Positions 44,847 through 53,499 are shown, counted from the stretch's first letter. The stretch: 64,000 bases of DNA from CAYJBH01 sp964369445 (GCA_964369445.1 CAYJFU010000002.1:1-64000); one strand, 5' to 3'. Notes: generated by a model not told the origin, from the letters alone. Numbers and translations are program-made.

Positions 44847-45608
44847 ATGTTAAAAGGTTTTTACACTGCAGCATCCGGTATGTTTATGCAACAAAAAACA
44901 CTGGACACGCTGTCAAACAACATCGTCAATGTCAACACCCCCGGCGCAAGGGGTGAGAGGCTTATCAGCACGACGTTTGAAAACGAGCTTGTCTCTCGGC
45001 TGGATTCGACAGGCAGTACCGGCATAGGCGGAGAAAGTCCGATAAGGATAACCGATACGGTATTTACAAGCTATGACCCGGGTTTTATGGTGGAGTCGGG
45101 CAGGCCTTACGACTTTGCTATAACCGGCGAGGGTTTTTTTACCATCCAGACCGGCACGGCAGAGGATGGCACGGCTCAGACAGGGTACACCCGCAACGGC
45201 AACTTTGACATAGATGAAGAGGGCTTCCTTGTGCTGCGCGATGTCGGCAGGGTGCTTGGAGAAAACGGTGAGATTTATCTTGGGACAAGCGACTTCACGG
45301 TGCTGGAGGATGGCACGATTTACGACGCGAGCACAGGGCAGGAGGTTGACAAGTTACGCATGAGGATGCCGGCGGATTTTGACGATCTGCAACACATGCA
45401 AAACGGTCTTTATCTCAACACAAACGTTGAGGGGGAGCTTGACAACATAAACGGTGAGCCGATAACGGTACTACAAGGCTCTTATGAGCGCTCTAACATA
45501 GACTTAAACCGCGAGTACAACCTTGTTATGGNNNNNNNNNNTAGTGCGGCGCTACAGATGCTCGACACCATAAATCAAAAAACCGCAAACGAAATCGGCA
45601 GAATGTAA
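44847..45608 (+). CDS. flgF: Flagellar basal-body rod protein of the FlgF/FlgG family (N gap near C-terminus)
   Basis: About 253 residues. The N-terminus has LKGFYTAASGMFMQQKTLDT and LSNNIVNVNTPG; the middle has YDFAITGEGFFTIQTG and GYTRNGNFDIDEEGFLVL, all typical of distal-rod proteins. The C-terminal QGSYERSNIDLNREYNLVM is followed by a 10-N gap (45532-45541), then SAALQMLDTINQKT; the frame is kept. Which of the two tandem paralogues is FlgF (FlhO) and which FlgG (FlhP) is judged only by order. Confidence 0.88.
   Translation: MLKGFYTAASGMFMQQKTLDTLSNNIVNVNTPGARGERLISTTFENELVSRLDSTGSTGIGGESPIRITDTVFTSYDPGFMVESGRPYDFAITGEGFFTIQTGTAEDGTAQTGYTRNGNFDIDEEGFLVLRDVGRVLGENGEIYLGTSDFTVLEDGTIYDASTGQEVDKLRMRMPADFDDLQHMQNGLYLNTNVEGELDNINGEPITVLQGSYERSNIDLNREYNLVMXXXXSAALQMLDTINQKTANEIGRM
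45532..45541. other. Assembly gap (10 N)
   Basis: Lies in the conserved C-terminal helix of the flgF-like gene. The flanks are in the same frame; true length is probably 10 plus a multiple of three. Confidence 0.9.
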
Positions 45609-45621
45609 CGAGAGGAGCAAT

Positions 45622-46364
45622 ATGAATATAGCATTTTTTAACGGTGTATCCGGTATGATTGCGTTTCAGCGAAACATGGACATAGTATCCAACAACATGG
45701 CAAACGTCAACACGACAGGATACAAAAAGACAACCGGCTCTTTCGTCGACCTCTTGTATAGATAGACACCAATGTCGAGGATGAGAAGCTTATGGTCGGG
45801 CACGGTGTCAAAAGCGACTACAATGATGTCGTCTTTTCACAGGGTTCGCTCAGCGCCACCGATAACGAACTGGACTTTGCCATCGTCGGCGACGGCTTTT
45901 TTGGTGTGGAGCTTTCGGACGGATCAACAGGTTACACACGCGACGGATCTTTTGCCATAAGCCTTGAGGGTGATTCACCCTACCTTGTCGACTCCACCGG
46001 CAACTATATTCTGGACAGCGCCGGCGCAAGAATACTGCTAGAGACAAACGATGACGGCTCGGTTGACATGTCACAGGTCGCCGACATACTCGGCATCTAC
46101 ACATTTCCCAATCCATTCGGACTCAAGTCGTTTGGCAATAATATTTATACCGAAAACGAGATATCAGGAGCTGCCACCGGCGGCTCGGCAGGTTCGGGTG
46201 ATATTGGGGAAAACGAAATACTGCAATACTCTCTTGAACTGTCCACTGTCAACGTAGCGGACGAGATGGTAGATGTTATACAGACGCAAAGAGGATTTAC
46301 ACTGACATCAAAGATAGTACAAACTGCCGATCAAATTGAAGAAATAATAAACAATTTAAGATAA
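45622..46364 (+). pseudogene. flgG: Flagellar basal-body rod protein of the FlgG family, with a one-base frameshift
   Basis: The first 47 codons (ATG 45622, GAGAGGAG upstream) encode a perfect rod-protein start: MNIAFFNGVSGMIAFQRNMD, SNNMANVNTTGYKKT and FVDLLYR, then TAG at 45763. From 45762 another frame continues at once with IDTNVEDEKLMVGHGVKSDY, DFAIVGDGFFGVEL, GYTRDGSFAISLEGD and the C-terminal STVNVADEMVDVIQTQRGFT. One missing base near 45761 would give a 247-residue protein of normal length. As the distal rod is essential for motility, an assembly or sequencing error is more likely than real loss, but real inactivation cannot be excluded. Confidence 0.88.
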
Positions 46365-46382
46365 CAGAAAAGGAGAACTAAA

Positions 46383-47006
46383 ATGCCAATAAACGATTAT
46401 ACAGAGATGGATCCCATTCATTTATCTGTACTGAGGGAGATAGGCAACATAGGTAGCGGTAATGCCGCAACCGCCCTTTCCGCCATGCTTGATCGCCCGG
46501 TAAACATTGGTGTGCCGCGTGTAGAAATTATGGATTATGCCGAGATTACAGAGCTTTTGGGCGGCCCCGAAGAAAAAATAATAGGTATGCTGATAACCTT
46601 GTCGGATGATATAAACGGCATGATGTTGTTTTTGCTCAAACGAGATTTTGCTCATGTCACCATCAATGATCTGCTGGGTGTAGAGCTCAATGACTATGAC
46701 GAGCTGGATGAGATTGGTAAATCCATGCTCAACGAGGTCGGAAACATCATGTCAGGATCTTATATCAGCGCGCTTGCCTCCTTTACAAACCTCAAAATAA
46801 ACATTTCCACACCGTCACTGACCGAGGATATGTTGGGTTCTATTTTGAGTGTGCCGGCAATTCATTTTGCGGACATAAGTGACAAGATTATTTTAATCGG
46901 CGACGGTTTTGATGTCGGCGACAACTGCTCCTCCAACACGATTCTTTTAATGCCGGATATCAAATCATTGGATAAAATTATGGAAAGCTTAGGGATGTCT
47001 ATATGA
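46383..47006 (+). CDS. cheC: CheY-P phosphatase CheC
   Basis: 207 residues. Two phosphatase helices carry the paired Glu/Asn: LREIGNIGSGNAATALSAML and MLNEVGNIMSGSYISALASF. CheC dephosphorylates CheY-P and is stimulated by CheD, which is the next gene and overlaps it by 4 bases (ATGA). AAAGGAG precedes the ATG. Confidence 0.95.
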   Translation: MPINDYTEMDPIHLSVLREIGNIGSGNAATALSAMLDRPVNIGVPRVEIMDYAEITELLGGPEEKIIGMLITLSDDINGMMLFLLKRDFAHVTINDLLGVELNDYDELDEIGKSMLNEVGNIMSGSYISALASFTNLKINISTPSLTEDMLGSILSVPAIHFADISDKIILIGDGFDVGDNCSSNTILLMPDIKSLDKIMESLGMSI

Positions 47007-47491
47007 GCAAAAAAATAGTGGTCGGAATATCCGACATAAAAATAGCAAAGGGTGACGACGAACTGATTACCTATGCATTGGGTTCCTGTGTGGGCATATG
47101 CCTGTATGATCCCATCATGAAAATCGGTGGTCTGTCGCATATTATGCTACCAACAAAAACCTCCAATGCGGCGCTTAACCATCCGATGAAGTTTGCGGAT
47201 TCCGCAATTCCGCTTCTTGTCAAGATGCTTGAGGACAACGGCGCCGCAAAGGCCCGCCTTAAAGCTAAAATTGCAGGTGGGGCAAAGATGTTCGCCGTGG
47301 CTGATACCAACAGCGATATCGCAAGCATTGGCAACCGTAATATCATGGCTGTAAAAGCTACGCTCACACAACTGCGTATTCCTATTATAGCCAACGACAC
47401 CGGCGCTGACTTTGGTCGAACACAGTCATTTTTTCCGGCAACCGGCGAAATGAAGATAAAATCCGCTACAAAGGGCGAATGGTCGCTTTGA
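47003..47491 (+). CDS. cheD: Chemoreceptor glutamine deamidase CheD
   Basis: 162 residues. The catalytic Cys and His are in YALGSCVGICLYD and GGLSHIMLP, with the conserved Thr preceding; AGGAKMF and NDTGADFGRTQSFFPATGEM are further conserved segments. CheD deamidates chemoreceptor glutamines and binds CheC. It ends the fla/che block; no cheA, cheW or receptor gene is in the window. The following 233 bases (47492-47724) are AT-rich and show no clear terminator or gene. Confidence 0.95.
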   Translation: MSKKIVVGISDIKIAKGDDELITYALGSCVGICLYDPIMKIGGLSHIMLPTKTSNAALNHPMKFADSAIPLLVKMLEDNGAAKARLKAKIAGGAKMFAVADTNSDIASIGNRNIMAVKATLTQLRIPIIANDTGADFGRTQSFFPATGEMKIKSATKGEWSL

Positions 47492-47724
47492 CACCGTACA
47501 TATAATGTTAGTGTATATAAGTTACATATTAAAATTATAAAATACATTAGTGATGATTAAAATAGAAGTACTCAGTTGTAACAGTGTTTATAACGACAAT
47601 ACATGTCGAAATCATATAGGCAGAGTTTTTTCAAGTTAATTAACCATATCTAAAATATTTCTTTTGGTATTTTATCCTTTTGTGTAAAACAAATACCTTT
47701 AATGCAACAATAAGGGAGTATATG

Positions 47725-49221
47725 ATGAATAACATCGACGGTGGCAATGTGGCCGGCGGTACAGAAAACACTGCTAACAGGCCCACTTTGATTGATGCCA
47801 AAATGTTTCAAAATTACTTTATGGTGAATAACGATAAAGATTTAACGGCGAGGCTAAAAATAGACCTTAACGGTATGTTAAAGTGTATCAAACCCGACGA
47901 AAATGACCAGTTGCATGAAGAACTTGATGCTATAACTACGGAAAAGTTGCTCGAACTGCTCAAAAGCCGCGGCATAGTTTTTGGGATAGACGAACAAGCA
48001 GTAGCGGGGATTTTACAAAACAAAATTTATGACGATTACGTCGAGGTGGCGCATGGCATAGAGCCTGTGGACGGAGTTGACGGATACATTATAGAAAAAT
48101 ATGAACGTGAGCGCAGTATAAAACCGCAGGTGTTGGAAAACGGCGAGACCAACTTCAAGGAGCTCGGCTTGTTACTGGATATAGAAAAAGGCACAAAGAT
48201 ATGTGACATTGTGCCCCCTGTTCCGGCAGTGAGTGGTACAGGTGTATCCGGCAAGGAGCTTAAAGGGGTTGAGGGCAGAACCCCGGCATTGCCTGCCGGA
48301 AAAAACATAAGTGTGACAGGTGATGGAGCACATCTTGTAGCGCAGACAAGCGGCAACTTAGTGTTCAACAAAGGTCAATTTAATGTGGAGAACGAACTTA
48401 TCATTAACGGCGATGTTGATGTTTCGGTGGGTAACATTAATTTTTCCGGCGATGTGACGATAAACGGCGACGTGCGCTTTGGGTACACTATATCCTCAAA
48501 AAAGAATGTAACGATAACCGGTGCTGTAGAGGGCGCAAGCATATTTGCAGACGGAAACATAAAGCTTTCAAACGGCATCAACGGTCAGCAAAAAAGCAAG
48601 GTGTTTGCTAAAGGCAATATTCAAGCACTTTATATTGAGAGCTGTGACCTCAGCGCTGAGGGTAACGTTGTTGCGGAGTCCATCGTTAACAGCGAGGTTT
48701 CCTCCGGCAAGGCGGTCACTGTAACCGCCGGACGTGGTGTGATAGCCGGCGGTCACATATCGGCAGTGGAGTCCATATCAGCCGGAACAATTGGTTCGAT
48801 AGCCAACATTCACACGACATTGCGTCTGGGTGTTGTAAAACTTGTTGAGAAAAAAATTGCTGAGCTGACACAATCCGTTGCCGAGATGGAGGAAGAGGCG
48901 GTTTTAATTGATAAAAATATTCAATATCTAGAGTATCTTGAAAGCATCAACGATATATCCCCTGATAGAAAAGCACTGCTGTTACGGTTGCGCACCAAAC
49001 GCCCTACCATGAAGTTGATGTTACAGCGCGTCACCAAATCGCTTGAAGAACAAAAGGCAATCGGTAGCGACCTTTCAAAGTGCTTTATAAAGATAGAAAA
49101 AACGTCCTTTCCACCGGTACATGTCCACTTTGGAAACAACCACAACCGCATGTTTGAGGAGGGGACAGATAGGTGCACGATACGCCTGCTGGAGGGGGAT
49201 ATACTTGTTATCTCAACATGA
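47725..49221 (+). CDS. FapA-like (DUF342) protein
   Basis: About 498 residues. An N-terminal region precedes a middle of repeated short beta elements (LIINGDVDVSVGNINFSGDV, GDVRFGYTISSKKNVTITGA, GNIKLSNGI, GNVVAESIVN) forming a right-handed beta-helix, then a long coiled-coil (about residues 370-450, KKIAELTQSVAEMEEEAV). This is the FapA/DUF342 architecture; family members are named flagellar assembly protein A or tied to polar regulatory systems, but the molecular function is unclear. ATG 47725 is favoured over 47722 by the spacing to AAGGGAG. The position after cheD suggests a motility link. Confidence 0.82.
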   Translation: MNNIDGGNVAGGTENTANRPTLIDAKMFQNYFMVNNDKDLTARLKIDLNGMLKCIKPDENDQLHEELDAITTEKLLELLKSRGIVFGIDEQAVAGILQNKIYDDYVEVAHGIEPVDGVDGYIIEKYERERSIKPQVLENGETNFKELGLLLDIEKGTKICDIVPPVPAVSGTGVSGKELKGVEGRTPALPAGKNISVTGDGAHLVAQTSGNLVFNKGQFNVENELIINGDVDVSVGNINFSGDVTINGDVRFGYTISSKKNVTITGAVEGASIFADGNIKLSNGINGQQKSKVFAKGNIQALYIESCDLSAEGNVVAESIVNSEVSSGKAVTVTAGRGVIAGGHISAVESISAGTIGSIANIHTTLRLGVVKLVEKKIAELTQSVAEMEEEAVLIDKNIQYLEYLESINDISPDRKALLLRLRTKRPTMKLMLQRVTKSLEEQKAIGSDLSKCFIKIEKTSFPPVHVHFGNNHNRMFEEGTDRCTIRLLEGDILVIST

Positions 49222-50161
49222 TAAAAAATATCTGTTTGTCGTCAACCCAATTTCCGGCAAGAGTGATGCCAGCCTTTTTTTAGTACCACGGCTTGTCAAG
49301 TTTATCGAAAAGCATGGTCTGGATGCTAAGATAGAGATTACCACCGCGCCGGGGGATGCGACGGAAAAAACGCGCCACTTTGCGGATGCACACAATAACG
49401 TTCGTGTGGTTTCCTGCGGTGGTGACGGCACTTTAAATGAGATTATCAGAGCGGCACGCCATCGCGACAACGTGGAGGTGTGCTGTTTGCCATGTGGCAC
49501 CGGCAACGATTTTGTGCTGAATTTCGGTATGGCGCAGGAGTTTTTAAGTCTGGAGCGCAACGTCATAAACGGAAAAGCCGTCAACATTGATGTTGTTGAC
49601 GGCGGCGATATCCTGTCGGTGGCTATCTGCTCTGTCGGTGTAGATGCGGATATAGCAAGCCTACTGCCGCGGTTTAGACGGTTAAAATTGCTGAAAAACG
49701 GCTCTATGGCGTACAACGCCGCTATTGCGAACAGGCTACTAAAACCGCTTGCCGTCGCAATGCAAATCACGGCGGACGATGAGGTGTTTGACGATGTCTT
49801 TACGCTTGTATCCATCGCCAACGGTAAATATTACGGCGGTGGCATATGCGCCGCGCCTTACGCAAAGCTAAATGACGGGCTTATAGAACTTTGTATGATT
49901 CAAAAAGTCAATCATTTGACATTTATGCGCCTGTTGCCAAAATATCGGTTGGGTCAGCACATTGTTGACGGCAAGGTCGCGCCGGAGTTTAGCGATTTCA
50001 TCACGTTTAGACGGGTAAAATGCGTTGAGGTAGTGTGTGCTGACAAGGCATTTAACATCAATGCCGACGGCGAATGTTACATGCGTGACAGGCTTGATGT
50101 AAAGGTTGAACCGATGGCGGTCAAGTTTGTATTACCTAACGGGATAAAGTATGAAAGATAA
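49205..50161 (+). CDS. Diacylglycerol/lipid kinase family protein
   Basis: About 318 residues. N-terminal KYLFVVNPISGKSDA and the nucleotide-binding VVSCGGDGTLNEIIRAA, then CLPCGTGNDFVLNFGM, are signatures of the DagK/YegS lipid kinase family. The C-terminal half has NGKYYGGGICAAPYAKLNDG. It likely phosphorylates diacylglycerol or a related lipid at the membrane, recycling lipids released by wall polymer synthesis. The TTG at 49205 is chosen since GGAGGGGG sits 6 bases upstream; this gives a 17-base overlap with the preceding gene. It overlaps radA by 11 bases. Confidence 0.9.
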   Translation: MLSQHDKKYLFVVNPISGKSDASLFLVPRLVKFIEKHGLDAKIEITTAPGDATEKTRHFADAHNNVRVVSCGGDGTLNEIIRAARHRDNVEVCCLPCGTGNDFVLNFGMAQEFLSLERNVINGKAVNIDVVDGGDILSVAICSVGVDADIASLLPRFRRLKLLKNGSMAYNAAIANRLLKPLAVAMQITADDEVFDDVFTLVSIANGKYYGGGICAAPYAKLNDGLIELCMIQKVNHLTFMRLLPKYRLGQHIVDGKVAPEFSDFITFRRVKCVEVVCADKAFNINADGECYMRDRLDVKVEPMAVKFVLPNGIKYER

Positions 50162-51521
50162 AATAAAAACCATTTATATCTGTAATACTTGCGGTGAGAC
50201 CTCTCCTAAGTGGGTGGGGAAGTGTCAGTCCTGCGGTGAGTGGAACACGATGGTGGAGGATGTCGTCAGGGAGATGCCATCTCCGTCAAAGCGGCGCGCG
50301 ACAGTGCCGATGTCTGCAAAACCGCTGACTGAAATTGATGAGCAGTCGGTTGTGTCTCTTCGCCTTAAAACGGGCATGAATGAACTGGACAGGGTGCTCG
50401 GCGGTGGTATTGTCAAAGGTGCACTTATGTTGCTGTCAGGCGAGCCGGGCGCCGGCAAATCGACGTTACTGCTACAGATATGTAGCGGCATCGCAAGAGA
50501 TGGTACCGTGCTGTACATATCAGGTGAGGAGTCGGTGCGCCAGATTAAACTCCGTGCGGTTCGCCTTGGCATAAACAGTGCCAGCATTGTGCTTGCGGCG
50601 GAAACGGCTGTTGAGGATATCTGCGCTGTCATAACGAGCACAAAACCAAAACTTGCGGTTATAGATTCGATACAGACGATGCAAAGCGGTGTGTTACAGT
50701 CCTCACCCGGAAGTGTCACACAGGTGAAAGAGTGCACGGCGCAACTGTTGCAGGTGGCAAAACAGCACGAAATACCGGTGTTTTTGGTGGGTCACGTCAA
50801 CAAGGACGGCGCTATCGCAGGTCCAAAGGTTATGGAGCATGCCGTCGACACGGTGCTGTATTTTGAGGGCGACAGGACACTGCCCTACCGCATATTGCGC
50901 TCAGCAAAAAATCGCTACGGCTCTACAAACGAGCTGGGGCTTTTTGACATGACTCAAAAAGGGCTTGTGGAGGTGTTAAACCCCTCGATGGCGCTTTTAG
51001 AGGGTCGACCCGACGGTATAAGCGGTAGTTGTGTGCTTTGTACAATGGAGGGCTCGCGCCCCATTTTTACTGAGGTTCAAGCGCTTATTGTCAAGAGCAG
51101 TTACCCCTCGCCACGTCGCACCACCTCGGGGTTTGACTACAATCGCGCAAACCTAATCATCGCTATACTGGAAAAACGCGCCGGCTATTCATTTGGAGCA
51201 CTTGACATATATATTAACGTCATCGGTGGAATTAAGCTGGAAGAGACGGCAGGCGACCTTGCCGTCGCGATGGCTATCGTTTCGGGTTTAAATGACTATA
51301 GCATCGACGGCTCGACACTCTTCGTCGGCGAACTGGGGCTTGGCGGCGAACTGCGCGCTGTCTCGCACATAGAACAGCGCTTGCAGGAGGCAAAGCGATT
51401 GGGCTTTAAAAAGGTTATAATACCACACAACAATAAAAGCCAGTCCGAGACCGCCGATATTGCAGGGGTCGAGGTCGTGGGCATCAAGTATGTTAAAGAA
51501 GCGATAAAGGAACTGTCATGA
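50151..51521 (+). CDS. radA: DNA repair protein RadA
   Basis: 456 residues, normal length. N-terminal zinc finger (ICNTCGETSPKWVGKCQSCG), RecA-like ATPase with Walker A in GEPGAGKSTLLLQ and Walker B near LAVIDSIQTM, the RadA-specific KNRYGS motif, and a C-terminal Lon-like domain (INVIGGIKLEETAGDLAVA). It promotes branch migration in recombinational repair. It overlaps the lipid kinase gene; a strong terminator follows 30 bases after the stop. Confidence 0.97.
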   Translation: MKDKIKTIYICNTCGETSPKWVGKCQSCGEWNTMVEDVVREMPSPSKRRATVPMSAKPLTEIDEQSVVSLRLKTGMNELDRVLGGGIVKGALMLLSGEPGAGKSTLLLQICSGIARDGTVLYISGEESVRQIKLRAVRLGINSASIVLAAETAVEDICAVITSTKPKLAVIDSIQTMQSGVLQSSPGSVTQVKECTAQLLQVAKQHEIPVFLVGHVNKDGAIAGPKVMEHAVDTVLYFEGDRTLPYRILRSAKNRYGSTNELGLFDMTQKGLVEVLNPSMALLEGRPDGISGSCVLCTMEGSRPIFTEVQALIVKSSYPSPRRTTSGFDYNRANLIIAILEKRAGYSFGALDIYINVIGGIKLEETAGDLAVAMAIVSGLNDYSIDGSTLFVGELGLGGELRAVSHIEQRLQEAKRLGFKKVIIPHNNKSQSETADIAGVEVVGIKYVKEAIKELS

Positions 51522-51550
51522 AGATGTGACGCTTACAGCGACAATAGAAC

Positions 51551-51597
51551 AAAAGCTTGCACCCTGTCCTCAGCAGGGTGCAAGCTTTTGTTTTTTG
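51551..51597 (+). terminator. Terminator of the fapA-like/lipid kinase/radA unit
   Basis: A perfect 16-bp stem (51551-51566 with 51574-51589; AAAGCTTGCACCCTG against its complement) with a 7-base loop, followed by GTTTTTTG. Confidence 0.9.
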
Positions 51598-51716
51598 ACT
51601 GTGTTTAAGGACGAACAACAAAAATATATCTGTTGAGCTTTTAAGGACGTTAAAGGAGACCTCGGACGAGGAGGTGTAACTCGGCTAACAACTGTTTTTC
51701 AAAAAACACACTTGAT

Positions 51717-51759
51717 GCAATTATCGGAGAAGTATAATTTATACTTCTCCGATAATTGC
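51717..51759. repeat. Perfect 20-bp inverted repeat with 3-base loop
   Basis: Left arm gcaattatcggagaagtata (51717-51736), loop ATT, right arm its exact complement (51740-51759). It is not followed by a T tract on either strand, so it is not a typical intrinsic terminator. It lies about 80 bases upstream of the candidate sporulation promoter. Confidence 0.9.
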
Positions 51760-51834
51760 CCTTGGATTATTGGCTATAGCGGCAGTGAAGATTCATTTGA
51801 ATGGATGATATTCCATATCTTAATACTTTGCAAG

Positions 51835-51863
51835 TCATATTCCATACATCTCCTGAATATATT
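51835..51863 (+). promoter_or_regulatory. Candidate sigma-E promoter of the spoIIIA operon
   Basis: TCATATT (51835-51841) matches the sigma-E -35 consensus, followed by 14 bases and AATATATT (51856-51863), a partial match (five of eight) to the -10 consensus CATACAnT. The site is 31 bases upstream of the spoIIIAA ATG. SpoIIIA operons are transcribed by sigma-E in the mother cell, which motivates the call. Confidence 0.4.
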
Positions 51864-51893
51864 TTGTCAAAAGACAATTTTAAGGACGATAAA

Positions 51894-52796
51894 ATGCAGG
51901 AGTTTAACAGTGTCATCAATAGTCTGCCACCCGCTTTGTCGGATGTGTTGCGCCGTGTGCCGCCGCATATTCGTGAGCGGGTGGCAGAAATTCGTGTGCG
52001 CGCGGATAAACCGCTTATGCTGTGCACGTTTGGCGAAAACATTTTTGTAAACAGACAGGGCGGCGTGTGCGAGGACGCGGCGCAGGCTCTAACCGTCAAT
52101 CGCGAACTTGTTGAGGAGATACTGCTGTGCATAACCGGTCGCGCCGTGCACTCACGGCAGGCGGAGCTTGTGAACGGCTTTGTAACCATGCCAGGCGGAC
52201 ATCGAGTCGGCATTGCCGCAACCGCCATTATAAAGGACGGTGAGGTCAGCGATGTAAAAAACATCACGTCGCTCAATATCAGGATAGCAAAAAACACGGG
52301 ACTGCCACCGGTGAATGCCTGTTTAAAACACCTTATTGGCACACCCATGTACACCCTTTTAATCGCCGGTATGCCACGAAGCGGCAAGACAACGGTGCTA
52401 AAAAGTCTTGCGCTGGAGCTTTCGCGGCAAAAAAAGCAGGTCGCGATAATTGACACTCGGCGTGAGATTGCACCAGACACGCGTATGCGGTTTGAGTGTT
52501 GCGATGTGTTGCTCGGATATCCGCGCAGTGTGGGTATAAAATCTGCCGTCAAAAGTCTTGCGCCCGACGTAATAATGTGCGATGAGCTGTCGGACGAACA
52601 GGACGCACAGGCCGTCAAAGAGGCTCTGGGCGCCGGTGTTAACGTCATTGCAACAGCGCACGCGGACAGTATTGATTCGCTTTACAGCCGACCGGCAACG
52701 TCACAACTCATGCGTTGTAGTGCGTTTACGCATATAGCAATGCTAAGCGACGCTGCGACACCCGGAGTAATAAAGGAGGTAGTGGAATGTATCTGA
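51894..52796 (+). CDS. spoIIIAA: Stage III sporulation protein SpoIIIAA
   Basis: 300 residues from the chosen ATG. AAA-type ATPase resembling secretion ATPases: Walker A in IAGMPRSGKTTVLKSL, Walker B-like DVIMCDELSD, and IRVRADKPLML plus GRAVHSRQAELVNGFVTMPG in the N-terminal part. It is the putative energiser of the mother cell-to-forespore channel. ATG 51894 is preceded by AAGGACG; an upstream in-frame ATG at 51801 would place the sigma-E-like promoter inside the gene and is rejected. Confidence 0.94.
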   Translation: MQEFNSVINSLPPALSDVLRRVPPHIRERVAEIRVRADKPLMLCTFGENIFVNRQGGVCEDAAQALTVNRELVEEILLCITGRAVHSRQAELVNGFVTMPGGHRVGIAATAIIKDGEVSDVKNITSLNIRIAKNTGLPPVNACLKHLIGTPMYTLLIAGMPRSGKTTVLKSLALELSRQKKQVAIIDTRREIAPDTRMRFECCDVLLGYPRSVGIKSAVKSLAPDVIMCDELSDEQDAQAVKEALGAGVNVIATAHADSIDSLYSRPATSQLMRCSAFTHIAMLSDAATPGVIKEVVECI

Positions 52797-53290
52797 ATAT
52801 CATCGGTGCGGCGGCACTTATAGCGGCAGGGGTATTTACAGGCAAAACAGCACTTGCCTTGCTGTCGCGCAAGGGGAGAGTTTTGCGTGAGGTGAAAGAT
52901 ACCATAACCTGCATACAGAGCAACTTTCGCTACCGAGGCAATGACACTCTCGCCGCATTTAACGAGGCGGCTAAACTAGAGAACATAGTATTTGACATTG
53001 ACGTGAGCGGTATGTCCGCCACCGAGTTTAAACAGCAACTGTCCACACGCATTGTCTCGGCGCAAAACACAAACATACTTCTAAATGATGAGCAAAAACG
53101 CATGTTGAAAGAGGCACTTATGTGTATCGGTAGCGGCAACGTCAATGAGGAGTGCGACCGACTGGAGTTTTACATAAACTATTTTGAAACGGAATACAAA
53201 AAAGCCTACGAGTTTGAACAGCGCAACAAACGACTATTTTTGGCGCTGTCGGCCTACGTGTCACTTGTCGTTGTTATCGTGTTGATATAG
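52787..53290 (+). CDS. spoIIIAB: Stage III sporulation protein SpoIIIAB
   Basis: 167 residues: N-terminal hydrophobic segment (IIGAAALIAAGVFTGKTAL), helical middle and a C-terminal membrane helix (LFLALSAYVSLVVVIVLI), the layout of SpoIIIAB, a relative of GspF-type membrane proteins. AAAGGAGG precedes the ATG, which lies inside the spoIIIAA end. Confidence 0.93.
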   Translation: MYLNIIGAAALIAAGVFTGKTALALLSRKGRVLREVKDTITCIQSNFRYRGNDTLAAFNEAAKLENIVFDIDVSGMSATEFKQQLSTRIVSAQNTNILLNDEQKRMLKEALMCIGSGNVNEECDRLEFYINYFETEYKKAYEFEQRNKRLFLALSAYVSLVVVIVLI

Positions 53291-53302
53291 TGGGGTGGAG
53301 CT

Positions 53303-53497
53303 TTGGATATAGACTTAATTTTCAGAATTGCGGCTATAGGTATAGTGGTCTCGGTGCTAAACCAACTGCTTATTCGCAGTGGGCGCGAGGAGCAGGCAAC
53401 CATGACGACACTGGCAGGACTTATTGTGGTGCTTATGATGATACTGACAGAGGTCAGTGCGCTGTTTGACACGATAAGAGACCTGTTTGAGTTATAA
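53303..53497 (+). CDS. spoIIIAC: Stage III sporulation protein SpoIIIAC
   Basis: 64 residues with two membrane helices (IAAIGIVVSVLNQLLI and LAGLIVVLMMILTEV). TTG start with GGGGTGGAG about 5 bases upstream. Length and position are exactly those of SpoIIIAC. Confidence 0.94.
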   Translation: MDIDLIFRIAAIGIVVSVLNQLLIRSGREEQATMTTLAGLIVVLMMILTEVSALFDTIRDLFEL

Positions 53498-53499
53498 TT

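Larger units (their letters stand above)
51598..51893. other. Intergenic region before the spoIIIA operon
   Basis: With the terminator this makes a 372-base gene-free stretch (51522-51893). It holds a GC-rich patch with dyads (51655-51690, GACCTCGGACGAGGAGGT), a perfect 20-bp palindromic hairpin (51717-51759) and a sigma-E-like promoter (51835-51863). No ORF with a ribosome-binding site is seen. Confidence 0.6.

Noticed and set aside
47492..47724. Sigma-28 (FliA) promoter before the FapA-like gene
   Set aside because: No sequence resembling TAAA with a GCCGATAA at proper spacing was found.
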